DNA of 64,000 bases from assembly GCF_002849695.1 (NCBI RefSeq), contig NZ_CP018937.1, positions 124,001-188,000 of the forward strand, given 5' to 3'. Under the pieces are notes generated by a model that was not told the DNA's origin, made no database searches, and was given only the letters and a program-made list of their open reading frames with translations. This stretch comes from Bacteroides fragilis. GTDB lineage: Bacteria; Bacteroidota; Bacteroidia; Bacteroidales; Bacteroidaceae. A program made the translations under genes and the position numbers. Below are positions 20,209 to 30,527 of this stretch, piece after piece. Each line of letters opens with the position of its first letter. Position 1 is the first letter of the stretch.

Positions 20209-21648
20209 ATGATAGATTGGAACTACATAGCAAGCGTAATAGCTACCGTTGCCTTTGATATTATTTATTTCGGGGCTATTATCGGTACGATTGTCATCGT
20301 GATTCTCGACAATCGTAATCCGGTAAAGACAATGGCATGGATTCTGATCCTTATGTTCCTTCCGGTTGTAGGGTTGGTTTTCTATTTCTTTTTCGGGCGT
20401 AGCCAGCGGCGTGAGAAGATTATCGGTAAGAAAAGTTACAATCGATTGCTCAAAAAGCCGATGGCAGAGTATCTGGCACAGAACTGCTGTGAAACGCCGA
20501 AAGAATATGCCCGTCTGATACAACTGTTTCAGAACACGAACCAAGCCTTTCCGTTCGAAGGAAACCGGGTGGATATTTATACTGGCGGATATTCTAAACT
20601 TCAGGCTTTATTGCGAGAGCTGCAAAAGGCCAGATTCCATATTCATATGGAATATTATATCTTTGAAGATGATCCGGTGGGGCGTCTGGTGCGTGATGTA
20701 TTGATAGAGAAGGCACGCGAGGGAGTTGAGGTACGTGTGATTTATGATGATGTAGGGTGCTGGCACGTTCCTCATAGATTCTTTGAAGAGATGCGTGATG
20801 CCGGAATTGAGGTGCGGAGTTTTCTGAAAGTACGTTTTCCCCTATTTACGAGTAAGGTCAACTATCGTAATCACCGAAAGATTGTAGTGATAGACGGTCG
20901 TATCGGATTTGTAGGAGGAATGAATCTTGCCGAACGCTATATGCGCGGTTTCTCTTGGGGAATTTGGCGGGATACGCATATAATGCTTGAAGGAAAGGCT
21001 GTACATGGTCTGCAGACTGCCTTTTTGCTGGATTGGTATTTTGTGGATCGTACCTTGATTACGGCTTCACGTTATTTTCCTAAGATAGAGGCCTGTGGCA
21101 ACTCTTTGGTACAGATTGTAACGAGTGAACCGATTGGCCCTTGGAAAGAAATCATGCAGGGATTGACGGTTGCCATATCCGGTGCCAAGAAATATTTCTA
21201 TATGCAGACTCCTTACTTCCTGCCTACCGAACAGATACTGGTTGCTATGCAGACTGCGGCATTAGCCGGGGTAGATGTTCGGTTGATGTTGCCTGAACAT
21301 GCAGACAACCGAGTGACGCACTTAGGTTCCTGTTCTTATCTGGCAGATGCTTTGCGGGCAGGAGTCAAGGTCTATTTTTATAAAAAGGGATTCCTGCATT
21401 CCAAATTGATGGTTTCAGATGATATGCTTTCAACCGTGGGGTCTACCAATCTCGATTTTCGCAGTTTCGAACACAATTTTGAAGTAAATGCCTTTATGTA
21501 CGATATGGAGACTGCCCTACAGATGCGGGAGATCTTTTTACAGGATCAACGGGAAAGTACCCAGATCTTCTTGAAGAACTGGGAGAAGCGTTCCTGGAGG
21601 CAGAAAGCGATGGAGTCTGTAGTCCGTTTGCTCGCTCCTTTGCTGTAA
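20209..21648 (+). CDS. cls: Cardiolipin synthase (phospholipase D family)
   Basis: Inner-membrane enzyme that joins two phosphatidylglycerols, or PE and PG, to make cardiolipin. The ATG at 20209 is chosen because ggaggg lies just upstream; it gives 479 residues. Two N-terminal membrane helices (about 8-30 and 40-60) precede two PLD domains, each with a complete HKD motif: HRKIVVID (His222) and HSKLMVSD (His397). Length and layout are typical of bacterial Cls. It converges with rsmD, only 17 bases between the stops. Confidence 0.92.
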   Translation: MIDWNYIASVIATVAFDIIYFGAIIGTIVIVILDNRNPVKTMAWILILMFLPVVGLVFYFFFGRSQRREKIIGKKSYNRLLKKPMAEYLAQNCCETPKEYARLIQLFQNTNQAFPFEGNRVDIYTGGYSKLQALLRELQKARFHIHMEYYIFEDDPVGRLVRDVLIEKAREGVEVRVIYDDVGCWHVPHRFFEEMRDAGIEVRSFLKVRFPLFTSKVNYRNHRKIVVIDGRIGFVGGMNLAERYMRGFSWGIWRDTHIMLEGKAVHGLQTAFLLDWYFVDRTLITASRYFPKIEACGNSLVQIVTSEPIGPWKEIMQGLTVAISGAKKYFYMQTPYFLPTEQILVAMQTAALAGVDVRLMLPEHADNRVTHLGSCSYLADALRAGVKVYFYKKGFLHSKLMVSDDMLSTVGSTNLDFRSFEHNFEVNAFMYDMETALQMREIFLQDQRESTQIFLKNWEKRSWRQKAMESVVRLLAPLL

Positions 21649-21665
21649 AGTGTATCTTCTGCAGT

Positions 21666-22199
21666 TTATCTGAAAAAAGAGAAGTTTACACTACCGTATA
21701 CTCTTCTTTCAATGAAATGGGGATTATCCTCAAAGTTATTCTTTTTGCCATGCTCCAGGACAAAAAGTCCGTTTTCCTTCAACATATTGTTTTCGAAAAC
21801 CAGATCCGGGATTGTTTCCAGTTCTTTCAGTTCATAAGGAGGGTCGGCAAAAATAAAGTCGAATTGCTCATGACTGCCATTAATGAATTTGAATACATCT
21901 CCACGTATAGGCAGGCATTTATCCGTCTGCACTTCCTTCATTATTTTACTGATAAAAGCATGATGGGCACCATCTTTCTCTACACTGATGACACGGTCGC
22001 AACCGCGTGACACCAGTTCAATGCTGATGCTGCCTGTACCGGCAAAGAGGTCAAGGGCAACAATGCCGTCTTCGAAGTCCATGTAGTTGGATAAAACGTT
22101 AAACAGATTTTCTTTGGCAAAATCTGTTGTGGGACGTGCTTTGAATGTTCTGGGCACATCAAATCTTCTTCTTTTATATATTCCGCTGATTACTCGCAT
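21666..22199 (-). CDS. rsmD: 16S rRNA (guanine-966-N2)-methyltransferase
   Basis: Methylates G966 of 16S rRNA in the assembled 30S subunit. 177 residues, normal length. SAM-binding motif LDLFAGTGSISIE (about 50-61) and catalytic motif DPPY (119-122) are present. Its start overlaps the end of the DUF3822 gene by 10 bases, so the two are translationally coupled. Confidence 0.93.
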   Translation of the reverse strand: MRVISGIYKRRRFDVPRTFKARPTTDFAKENLFNVLSNYMDFEDGIVALDLFAGTGSISIELVSRGCDRVISVEKDGAHHAFISKIMKEVQTDKCLPIRGDVFKFINGSHEQFDFIFADPPYELKELETIPDLVFENNMLKENGLFVLEHGKKNNFEDNPHFIERRVYGSVNFSFFR

Positions 22200-22984
22200 G
22201 TTAATAAGGCTTGCATGTCAATATTGCTTGCAGGGTTCATTATGAATACTTGTTGAATGTATTTACGTAACTCCTGCGTCAGTTTTTCTTTATCGTCAAA
22301 TACACCTGTCAGGTGAAGTTCGTCTCGCTCCTGGTCGAAATTCAGTTGTTTCCAAAGATAGAGGAGATAGTAGATTCGGTCATCTGTTTTGCGACATTCA
22401 AATGAATTGGCAAGAAGCAGATGTCCGCGTTCGTAACAGAAAAAGTCGATGGCATTGTGGCGGATAGAGGCATATATCTTTTTACTGTTGCCTAATCTGC
22501 TTTTTGCTGAAAAATATTCTGCTAATGGGGCTGCCTGTGAATAAAATCTTGCCTCAGGGTAGTGATCGGACAAGAATTGATAAGTGCTTTTGTCTATACC
22601 GAAGATGACTACGGCATTATTCTTTTTTAAAATATTGTATTTTACCGTTTCATTTTCTTTGGGAGTGTGGTTGTGGTAGAATACCATTTCGGACTGATCA
22701 TCCTCAAACAGTTCAAGGGGGATTAGTGTGAAACGTTTGTCCGCCATCAGGATGTTTACCCGTTTGTAAGTATGATTCAGAAAGTTCAATTCACGAAAAG
22801 CCTTTTTGAGGTTGGCTGTAAGAGATAATGAAGGCTCGACCTCTTTCTCAAAGAAAGAGAGCGAACTATCGTGAATCGGATTGTAGATAGAAAAAGAAAA
22901 TCCATCCGTACTAAGACGGATGGACAATGTATATTGTTCCGATTTACTAAAGTCAATCGTTTCTGCAATTGCTCTATCGGGCAT
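22190..22984 (-). CDS. DUF3822 family protein
   Basis: 264 residues from ATG 22984 (MPDRAIAETID). This family is found in Bacteroidetes next to rsmD (from memory) and has an actin/ASKHA-like look: an N-terminal strand-rich half (YTLSIRLSTDGFSFSIY) and a second half with FGIDKSTYQFLSDHYP. No enzymatic motif is visible. It lies between rsmD (overlap 10 bases) and the membrane-anchored hypothetical gene (7 bases), clearly one operon. The function is unknown; a link to ribosome assembly or cell division is only a guess from context. Confidence 0.85.
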   Translation of the reverse strand: MPDRAIAETIDFSKSEQYTLSIRLSTDGFSFSIYNPIHDSSLSFFEKEVEPSLSLTANLKKAFRELNFLNHTYKRVNILMADKRFTLIPLELFEDDQSEMVFYHNHTPKENETVKYNILKKNNAVVIFGIDKSTYQFLSDHYPEARFYSQAAPLAEYFSAKSRLGNSKKIYASIRHNAIDFFCYERGHLLLANSFECRKTDDRIYYLLYLWKQLNFDQERDELHLTGVFDDKEKLTQELRKYIQQVFIMNPASNIDMQALLTCE

Positions 22985-22991
22985 ATTCGGA

Positions 22992-23675
22992 TTATTCCCA
23001 GTTACCTGCGCCGTTGTTCGGAGTGTCAATAGAACCTACCATCAAGCCTGGATATTTACCCAGTTTGGTTTGAACATCTTTCAAGTTTGCGATTTCTTGC
23101 TTGTCAAGTCCGTTCAAGTATACATCATACGGAGTATTAGCCTGGAACAGGAAGATAGGAGCTCCTGATTTAGTTGTATCGTTTCTGGTGTACATTTCAA
23201 ACTGTGCACCGCCACCGAACGGAACGTATCTCAAAGAGTCTGCATTGAATGACTTATCGTAGATAGTATCTGTTACGGCAACCCATATTGTATCACGTTT
23301 GAAGCCCATCAAGCCGGCAGCTTCAACTTCTTTCCAGTTGTTAGTCTTTTTAGCCTTGTTGATCATAGCCATAGCTTTCTTTTCAGTCATACCGTCTTCC
23401 AGCTGCTTGTCGCTCAATACGCCTTCTTTAGATACGAAAGGAATCTTTTGTGTCTTAACGAAATCGATCAGTGTGTCAAAGCTTGCAGTGTACTGCTTGT
23501 AGATATTACGATATTCTGCCTGAGCTTTACGAATATCGATCAAGCGGGCAACAACTGCTTTGTCTCTGTGCTTTTTAGCATTTTCGAAGTTGATAGGACC
23601 CATGATGCTGGCATAGCAAATGTAAACCAAAGCAATTACGCATAGACCTAGTACGATATTAAATACTGTTTTCAT
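22992..23675 (-). CDS. Membrane-anchored hypothetical protein
   Basis: 227 residues. One N-terminal membrane helix (about 5-27, VFNIVLGLCVIALVYICYAS) is followed by a helical linker (FENAKKHRDKAVVARLIDIRKAQAEYRNIYK) that resembles the start of pilin or pseudopilin globular domains, then a mixed region of about 150 residues outside the membrane. First gene of the operon with DUF3822 and rsmD. No family recognised beyond conservation in Bacteroides. The helix plus amphipathic extension invites comparison with type II secretion pseudopilins, but no prepilin peptidase site is present. Confidence 0.75.
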   Translation of the reverse strand: MKTVFNIVLGLCVIALVYICYASIMGPINFENAKKHRDKAVVARLIDIRKAQAEYRNIYKQYTASFDTLIDFVKTQKIPFVSKEGVLSDKQLEDGMTEKKAMAMINKAKKTNNWKEVEAAGLMGFKRDTIWVAVTDTIYDKSFNADSLRYVPFGGGAQFEMYTRNDTTKSGAPIFLFQANTPYDVYLNGLDKQEIANLKDVQTKLGKYPGLMVGSIDTPNNGAGNWE

Positions 23676-23710
23676 GATAAATATGTTTTTTTTAGTTTAT
23701 ATTCGTAGCG

Positions 23711-23718
23711 CAAAAATA
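23711..23718 (-). promoter_or_regulatory. -7 element of the hypothetical-DUF3822-rsmD operon
   Basis: TATTTTTG on the minus strand, 35 bases before the ATG at 23675. No good -33 element. Confidence 0.4.
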
Positions 23719-23771
23719 AAATAAATAAATCTAATTAACGATAGTTCTTGTAACTTTTTTCTCGTACAAAA

Positions 23772-25190
23772 ATGATAAATAACTATTTAGAGCGGCAAAT
23801 TAAGGAAAATTTTTCTTATCAGCCAACTTTTGAGCAAGAAATAGCTGTAAAATCTCTTTCAGAGTTTCTACTTTCTACGGCTAATGAGACGGTTTTTGTG
23901 CTTCGTGGATATGCAGGAACCGGAAAGACTTCTCTTGTCGGAGCCTTGGTGAAAGCGATGGATAAGTTACAACAGAAATCAGTATTGCTGGCGCCTACGG
24001 GGAGGGCAGCTAAGGTATTTTCTGCTTACGCGGGACATCCTGCTTTTACCATTCATAAAAAGATATACAGGCAGCAGTCATTTTCGAATGAAGTAAGTAA
24101 TTTTTCAATCAATGATAATCTTACCACCCATACATTATATATTGTAGATGAAGCTTCCATGATTTCGAATGAAGGTTTGTCGGGATCTATGTTTGGTACG
24201 GGGCGGCTTTTGGATGATCTGGTCGAGTTTGTTTATTCCGGTGCAGGATGCCGTTTGCTGTTGATGGGAGATACAGCCCAGCTGCCTCCGGTAGGGGAAG
24301 AGCAAAGTCCTGCACTTGTTACAGAGGCATTGAAAGGATACGGACTGAATGTGACAGAGGTCGATCTGACACAAGTGGTGCGTCAGGTACAGGCATCTGG
24401 TATATTATGGAATGCGACTCAAATACGCCGGTTAATTGCTGAAGAGGAGTGTTACTCGTTGCCTAAGATAAAAGTGAGTGGATTTCCGGATATAAAGGTA
24501 GTACCCGGTGACGAGCTGATTGAGACCCTGACCGGATGTTACGAAAAAGATGGCATGGACGAGACGATTGTGGTATGTCGTTCCAATAAGCGGGCCAATA
24601 TATATAATAAAGGTATACGTGCCCAGATTCTTTACCGGGAAGATGAACTGAATACGGGTGATTTGCTAATGATAGCGAAGAATAATTATTACTGGACTGA
24701 GAGGTATAAAGAAATGGATTTCATAGCGAACGGAGAGATTGCCGTGGTTCGCCGGGTGAGACGTACTCGTGAACTGTATGGTTTTCGGTTTGCCGAAGTG
24801 GTTCTTTCATTCCCGGATTATAATGATTTTGAAATTGAAGCAAACTTGTTGCTGGATACACTCCATTCGGATGCCCCTGCCTTGCCCAAAACAGAAAATG
24901 ACCGGCTTTTTTATTCCGTACTTGAGGACTATGCGGATATTACTGTCAAGCGGGAGCGAATGAAAAAGATAAAAGCAGATCCGCATTACAATGCTTTGCA
25001 GGTAAAGTATGCTTATGCAGTGACTTGCCATAAGGCACAGGGCGGGCAGTGGCAGAATGTTTTTCTCGATCAGGGGTATATGTCGGATGAATATCTGACG
25101 CCGGATTATTTCCGCTGGCTATATACAGCTTTCACACGTGCATCGAAGACACTCTATTTGGTGAATTATCCGAAAGAACAAATAGAGTGA
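23772..25190 (+). CDS. RecD-like superfamily 1 DNA helicase
   Basis: ATP-dependent helicase of 472 residues. Walker A is GYAGTGKTS (about 47-54), Walker B IVDEASM (Asp-Glu 126-127), motif III LLMGDTAQLPPVG, and the UvrD_C_2 motif near the end reads VTCHKAQGGQWQNVFLD followed by YTAFTRASKTLYLV (motif VI). It is short compared with RecD2 and lacks the long N-terminal extension. It probably acts in repair or recombination as a single protein, since no RecB/RecC genes are near. It ends 97 bases from the convergent susD gene. Confidence 0.9.
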   Translation: MINNYLERQIKENFSYQPTFEQEIAVKSLSEFLLSTANETVFVLRGYAGTGKTSLVGALVKAMDKLQQKSVLLAPTGRAAKVFSAYAGHPAFTIHKKIYRQQSFSNEVSNFSINDNLTTHTLYIVDEASMISNEGLSGSMFGTGRLLDDLVEFVYSGAGCRLLLMGDTAQLPPVGEEQSPALVTEALKGYGLNVTEVDLTQVVRQVQASGILWNATQIRRLIAEEECYSLPKIKVSGFPDIKVVPGDELIETLTGCYEKDGMDETIVVCRSNKRANIYNKGIRAQILYREDELNTGDLLMIAKNNYYWTERYKEMDFIANGEIAVVRRVRRTRELYGFRFAEVVLSFPDYNDFEIEANLLLDTLHSDAPALPKTENDRLFYSVLEDYADITVKRERMKKIKADPHYNALQVKYAYAVTCHKAQGGQWQNVFLDQGYMSDEYLTPDYFRWLYTAFTRASKTLYLVNYPKEQIE

Positions 25191-25205
25191 CAGGAGTATA
25201 CATAA

Positions 25206-25236
25206 AAACAGGGAACCCATCTCGGGCTCCCTGTTT
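25206..25236. terminator. Bidirectional terminator, helicase / susD
   Basis: aaacaggga (25206-25214) / tccctgttt (25228-25236), with inner ccc/ggg pairs, sits between two convergent genes and has T/A runs on both sides. Confidence 0.7.
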
Positions 25237-25286
25237 CTCTTGTGTAACCTAATCTATTGTCAGTGCATGAATATTAATCTCGTTGT

Positions 25287-27020
25287 TTAGCGGAAATTGT
25301 TTGGAGTAACGTAATTGCCTCCATCATCATTGGTGTCGGCTACGTCCCACCATAAACGAGTTCCTTGTGTATCTACATCTTTCGGACGGTTCGGGTTGGA
25401 CACTTCGCTATCCGGGTATCTCAGGCGTTTGATGAACTTGCCGTTTGCGACTTCACCCCCTGAGTTGTTGCCTCCTTTAGGTGTTTTCATGTAGCGGGGA
25501 TAGTCTGTACGGCGGAACTCTGCCCACCCTTCATTACCATTCGGATATACGGCAATCCATTTCTGGGTGATGATCTGCTCCAGTTGTGCTTCTCTGTCAC
25601 CACTCTTGAAAGCTTGTAATCCTTTCAGTCCTTCCATATACTTGTTGATCTTCTCCTGACCTTCTTCGTCAGCGCCAATCTGATAGTAGTTGAAGGAAGC
25701 TTCGATGCCTTCCTTATATAATTCTTCAGCTGTTCCATTTGCACCTGCCCATCCGCGGAGAGCGGCTTCTGCCCGAAGGAATAAACTCTCGGAGTAACCC
25801 AGCCATACAATTTCACGTGCGTAGCACCACCAATGTTTACGGTCGAGTTTTTTCTGGTCTTGCTTGATGAATACGCGACTCGGAGAATAAGTGGTTGTAT
25901 AGCTACCTCCCAATGAAGTTTCACCATTTTCACAACCATTGAAATCTTTCGTCATATCCTCTTTGGGTTCGGTTAGATTAAGATTTTCAAGGGCAGTCGG
26001 TCTCCACCACAAGATTTCGCAACGCGGGTCGAGAATGGTGGATTGTTCTTTGTAAGCTCTTTCCATTTCTTTGGATAACACTACGTTGGCACTCCAGTTG
26101 TACAGAAGTGTGTAGATGTTTTCGTTGCCACCCGTTATGTATGAATACTTGGGAGTCTGCTTCATGTTGTCGTCATCGTTTTGCATCAATCCGGCAGGAT
26201 CAGTCATTGCTTTCTCACCCTGTTCTTTAGCCAGTTGAGGATCTACATTCGATACACGCAGTGCCAATCGTAAGCGAAGGGTATTGGCAAAACGAAGCCA
26301 TTTGTCTTTGTCACCTCCAAAGCACTTATCGTTTTCACCCAAGCTGTATTGTGCGGTAGATGGGGTGTTATGGAGTGCAGTGATGGCTTGGTCGAGCATC
26401 TTAAAGATGACGTCATATACATCTTTCTGATCCATATACTTCACTTTTTCGTCTGTAGGCATTGCACCCTTTACGTAGTATTCCAATGGAATGGCTCCAT
26501 AAGTGTCTGTCTGCATAGAGATCAGGAATGCGTAGTAGATGCGGGTGATATAGAATGCGTTATGATAGCGTTCCTTTCCACAGAACCAGAATGTTTTGAT
26601 CAACTGGCTGTACTCTTCTACTGTACGATTATCGTAGAAGTGTTCCCAACGTTTTTTGGACCATCCGTCGTTATATCCGTAAGTAGGTGAGTTGGTTACG
26701 AATCCGCTGACATTGTTTGCAAAGTAAGCGGCGTAGATGTCATGGGTCAGATTGGTAGTAACCTGATAGTCGTTATACACTCCTTCGTAAGTTAGGTTGG
26801 CAAATACTGAACCGATGGCACTTTCCGTTCCTTGAAGGCTTTTCAGCGCGCTTGGTGTCAGTTCGTAGTCAATATCGATTCCGTCGGGGGTGGCACCGAT
26901 TATTTCCGGATCGTATACCGGCGCATAGGGGTCGGTATTCATTTCTTCGAAATCATTACATGCAGCCAGTCCTAAGAGGAGGGTGCACATGGCAAGTGAT
27001 TTATATATTTTGAATTTCAT
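25287..27020 (-). CDS. SusD/RagB-family glycan-binding lipoprotein
   Basis: Outer-membrane surface lipoprotein that caps its SusC partner and captures the oligosaccharide. 577 residues with lipobox GLAAC (Cys21) followed by NDFEEMNTDP, TPR-like helices through the first half, and a C-terminal segment with WIAVYPNGNEGWAEFRRTDYPR, typical of the SusD-like_2 group. It starts 21 bases after the susC stop, so the two are co-transcribed. Last gene of the mannosidase locus. Confidence 0.93.
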   Translation of the reverse strand: MKFKIYKSLAMCTLLLGLAACNDFEEMNTDPYAPVYDPEIIGATPDGIDIDYELTPSALKSLQGTESAIGSVFANLTYEGVYNDYQVTTNLTHDIYAAYFANNVSGFVTNSPTYGYNDGWSKKRWEHFYDNRTVEEYSQLIKTFWFCGKERYHNAFYITRIYYAFLISMQTDTYGAIPLEYYVKGAMPTDEKVKYMDQKDVYDVIFKMLDQAITALHNTPSTAQYSLGENDKCFGGDKDKWLRFANTLRLRLALRVSNVDPQLAKEQGEKAMTDPAGLMQNDDDNMKQTPKYSYITGGNENIYTLLYNWSANVVLSKEMERAYKEQSTILDPRCEILWWRPTALENLNLTEPKEDMTKDFNGCENGETSLGGSYTTTYSPSRVFIKQDQKKLDRKHWWCYAREIVWLGYSESLFLRAEAALRGWAGANGTAEELYKEGIEASFNYYQIGADEEGQEKINKYMEGLKGLQAFKSGDREAQLEQIITQKWIAVYPNGNEGWAEFRRTDYPRYMKTPKGGNNSGGEVANGKFIKRLRYPDSEVSNPNRPKDVDTQGTRLWWDVADTNDDGGNYVTPNNFR

Positions 27021-27041
27021 ACTATATCTTTATTTATAAAA

Positions 27042-30000
27042 TTAGAAACCAAGGTTAACTGAGAATCCGAATGTACGGGTATAAGGTACGGCCATAAAGT
27101 CGATGGCCTGTGAGAACATGGTCGTATCGTAACCACCTTCAGGACTTGTTCCCGGAGTGTGTTTCAACAGATAAGCCAGGTTGCGTGCCACGAATGATAC
27201 ATTCAGCGAGTTGATCGGTGTCTTTTTCAACATGCTTTTAGGGAACGTATAGCCGATAGCCAATTCTTTCAGTTTGATGAAAGAAGCGTCATAGATAAAG
27301 TCTTCCGCGTTCAAAGCACCGTAATAGTTGGAAGCTGAAATCTTTTGGGTATTCGGCGTTCCGTCTTCATATACTCCGGGGAATATCATCATGAAGTTGT
27401 CGCTTTCACCACGATTCATGGTACGTTTGGCCATACCTGAGCCTGTAGCGTTCATTTCAGAAATAGAGATGATGTCACCGCCGAATTTCATATCGAACAT
27501 GGCCGATAGTGTAAAGCCTTTGTAGGTGAATGACGGAGATACGGACATCAGCAAGTTGGGTTGGATATTTCCGATGGGTTTTGCCAGGCGTTCGTCAGCG
27601 TCAGTAGTAGTCATAGGCAGACCGTTTTCTTTGTTGATGATGATGTTGCCCTGTTCGTCACGTTTGTAAAGGGTCTTAGCATAAATTTCACCCAGTTTAT
27701 GACCCGGACGTGCACCTACGTTGATCGGGAAGTTAGAGTCACCGTTGAAATAGATGTAATCTACGCCTTCAGCCAGTTTCTCTACGTTCGATACGTTTTT
27801 GGCCAGATTGACATTTAAGTCGAAAGAGAAGTCTTTCAGTTGTACCGGTGTCGAGTAAATCATCATTTCGAAACCTTTGTTGGTAATTAAACCTGCATTT
27901 ACCCATTTCCCGCCACTCCAAGGAGCTGCGGCAGGCACTTTCATGATCTGGTTTTTCGTACGGCTGTAATAATAGGTAAAGTCAAATCCCAGACGGTTGT
28001 TGAGGAACTTCATATCCAGACCTGCTTCGTAGGATGAAGAGATTTCCGGTTTCAGTTGGTCATTCATCTTCACGTTCGATTTGCTTGGGATCAGTTCACC
28101 CTTTTCGAACTTGAATCCGTAGGTGTTATACAGTTGATACGGATCTGTATCTTTACCTACTTGTGCTGCCGACAGACGTACTTTGGCAAAAGTTAACCAG
28201 CTTGGTAATGTCTTGTCCAGCGAACGGACAAAATCAGACACGACGAAACTCAAATTGGCAGACGGATAGAAGAAAGAGTTGTTCTTCTTTGGCAGTGTGG
28301 ACGACCAGTCGTTGCGGGCAGTCAGGTCCAGTGACAGATACTCTTTCCAGGAGAGTTGCAGAGATCCGAAGACAGAGTTAGTAGCACGTTCATGGCCCGT
28401 TTCTCCCGCTGTGTTCAGCATATTGGCTGCATTGAAAATCCACTGCCCTTTATCAAGCATATTGCGTACACCGGCATTCAGTGACTCGTAGTTCTGGTAC
28501 ATGAAGTTACCGCCTACAGTGAAGCCCAGACGGAAATTGTCCGTCAATTGTTTGTCACCCATCAATACAATTTCCGCGTTCGATTCGAAGAAGTTCTGTT
28601 CTTCACGGTTCATTTCATCGTCTGTGATATCTTTGATACTGCTTTCGCCGTTGATACCGTCACCCGCATTAGTTTCTTCGATTCGGGTACGATAATAGTC
28701 GAATGCATACTTGGCGGATAGGTGCAACCAGTCGGTAAAGTTGATTTTCATTCCATAGTAACCGAAGGCTCTCCAACGTTCGTCAGAGTTGTGGCGTTGG
28801 TTCAGAACGTAATAAGGATTGCGGATACCGGCAGTAGGCCCTGTCCAGTTCACGTGTGCATTGCCGGCTGTGGAGTATTGTTTCAGATCGTCCAGACGGA
28901 TATTGTTAGGAATACCCATCAATTGAGCGATGGCTCCGTATGTACCGAAATAGGGGCGATCTTCTGCTTTGGTGCGTGAAAGTGAAATCTTTCCATCCAT
29001 AGAAAGATACTTGTTCATTTCCATTCCGGCATTCAGGTCAAGGTTGATTCGGTTCAGTTTTTCGTTCGGGAATACGCCTTTGTTGTTTGAACTACCAAAA
29101 GAAGCGCGGAAATGTGATTTGTCTGTAACGTTACTTACAGATACATTGTGGTTCTGTGCGAAGCCGGTATCAAAATAATCTTTCAGTTTGTTTCCGTATT
29201 TGGAGAAAGCGTATGTGTCGCCGTTCCAGGCTTTCTGCATGCTTCCGTCCAATACCGGTCCCCAGCTTGAGGAGTCTGTCGGATCATATTTCGCGTAATA
29301 TTGAGACAGCGGATTCTTGTTCTCATCCTGGGTCACAATGTGTCCCTGTCCATAGCGATCCTGCATCTCGAGGGTTTCGGCTACTTGACTCCAAGTGAAG
29401 TTACCGCTATAGCGCACTCCGAAACCGTCTTTCTTGCTGCCTTTCTTAGTAGTAACCAAGATAACACCGTTACCGGCACGTGAACCGTAAAGAGCGGCGG
29501 CATTCGGACCTTTCAGTACAGAAATCGATTCGATGTCTTCGGGGTTGATATCGACGGAAGAACCACCGCGGTCAACACCGCCGTAGTAAGTAGCATCCGA
29601 GTTATTGTTATCGCTAAACGGCACACCGTCTACAATCCAGAGTGGTTGGTTGTTGTCAGCCAGAGACGAGTTACCACGAATCGTGATCTTGGTAGAACCG
29701 CCAAGACCTGTACCGGCCGTGTTCATTTGCAGACCGGCTACTTTACCTTGCAATGCACTGGTAACCGAAGGGTCTCCGGTCTGGTTCAGTTGGTCACCTT
29801 TGATTTCCTGTACGGCGTATCCCAACATTTTCTTTTCACGTTTGATACCTAAAGCCGTCACAACCACTTCACTGATCATCTGGGTATCTTCACTCATGGT
29901 TACGTTCAGGATGCTTTCCTTTGCGGGCAGTACTTGTTGTTTGTATCCGATATAGGAGAATACGATTTCAGCTTTCGGATCGTTGACCGTCAGGGTGTAT

Positions 30001-30458
30001 TTACCTTCCAAATCGGTAATGGCTCCTGTGCTGGTACCTTTTACGGATACGTTTACACCGATCAGTGCTTCGCCGTTGGCATCTACAACCGTACCGCTGA
30101 CCTGCCGTTTGACCGAGGTTTGTGCCGGATCCTGCTGTTTGGCAGCCTGAGACAGATAAACAATGTTATCTTCGATTTTGTATGTCAGGTTTTTGCCTTT
30201 AAGTGCAGCGTTCAGCAGTTGTTCCAGACTTACATTCTTTACTTCCAGATTCTCAATCGGCATGTTCGACGATTGATCGTCATAAAAGAATTGATACTTA
30301 GATTGGGATTGCACTGTCTTGATCACTTGCCCCAATGTAGTGCAGGGAGTCGAAAATGTGAATTGTGCGAATGACCACTGAATAGGAGCAGCAGCCAAAA
30401 GAATAACCAGCGATGCTTTGAGCAGCTTGGGTCTTTGAAACAGAGTTTTGTTTTTCAT
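27042..30458 (-). CDS. SusC/RagA TonB-dependent transporter with STN domain
   Basis: Outer membrane importer for the oligosaccharide bound by SusD. 1138 residues: signal peptide (about 1-31, ending SFAQ); STN domain (about 40-105, LGQVIKTVQSQSKYQFFYDD); CarboxypepD_reg domain (about 118-200, VSGTVVDANGEALIGVNVSV); TonB plug (about 205-340, with SusC-type LKGPNAAALYGSRAGNGVILV); then the 22-strand barrel ending in NLGF. STN domains contact FecR-type anti-sigma factors, so this transporter should signal to the FecR/sigma pair encoded 5 kb upstream in the same locus. Confidence 0.95.
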   Translation of the reverse strand: MKNKTLFQRPKLLKASLVILLAAAPIQWSFAQFTFSTPCTTLGQVIKTVQSQSKYQFFYDDQSSNMPIENLEVKNVSLEQLLNAALKGKNLTYKIEDNIVYLSQAAKQQDPAQTSVKRQVSGTVVDANGEALIGVNVSVKGTSTGAITDLEGKYTLTVNDPKAEIVFSYIGYKQQVLPAKESILNVTMSEDTQMISEVVVTALGIKREKKMLGYAVQEIKGDQLNQTGDPSVTSALQGKVAGLQMNTAGTGLGGSTKITIRGNSSLADNNQPLWIVDGVPFSDNNNSDATYYGGVDRGGSSVDINPEDIESISVLKGPNAAALYGSRAGNGVILVTTKKGSKKDGFGVRYSGNFTWSQVAETLEMQDRYGQGHIVTQDENKNPLSQYYAKYDPTDSSSWGPVLDGSMQKAWNGDTYAFSKYGNKLKDYFDTGFAQNHNVSVSNVTDKSHFRASFGSSNNKGVFPNEKLNRINLDLNAGMEMNKYLSMDGKISLSRTKAEDRPYFGTYGAIAQLMGIPNNIRLDDLKQYSTAGNAHVNWTGPTAGIRNPYYVLNQRHNSDERWRAFGYYGMKINFTDWLHLSAKYAFDYYRTRIEETNAGDGINGESSIKDITDDEMNREEQNFFESNAEIVLMGDKQLTDNFRLGFTVGGNFMYQNYESLNAGVRNMLDKGQWIFNAANMLNTAGETGHERATNSVFGSLQLSWKEYLSLDLTARNDWSSTLPKKNNSFFYPSANLSFVVSDFVRSLDKTLPSWLTFAKVRLSAAQVGKDTDPYQLYNTYGFKFEKGELIPSKSNVKMNDQLKPEISSSYEAGLDMKFLNNRLGFDFTYYYSRTKNQIMKVPAAAPWSGGKWVNAGLITNKGFEMMIYSTPVQLKDFSFDLNVNLAKNVSNVEKLAEGVDYIYFNGDSNFPINVGARPGHKLGEIYAKTLYKRDEQGNIIINKENGLPMTTTDADERLAKPIGNIQPNLLMSVSPSFTYKGFTLSAMFDMKFGGDIISISEMNATGSGMAKRTMNRGESDNFMMIFPGVYEDGTPNTQKISASNYYGALNAEDFIYDASFIKLKELAIGYTFPKSMLKKTPINSLNVSFVARNLAYLLKHTPGTSPEGGYDTTMFSQAIDFMAVPYTRTFGFSVNLGF

Positions 30459-30527
30459 TGACTATAATTAAATTAATTAGTTAACTTTAAAAACATACAA
30501 GGTTTAAGCATGGTATTTATAATATAA

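Noticed and set aside
19576..20544. A 322-codon frame antisense to the barrel gene end and cls start
   Set aside because: It crosses a terminator and promoter and overlaps two well-supported genes; no domain is visible.
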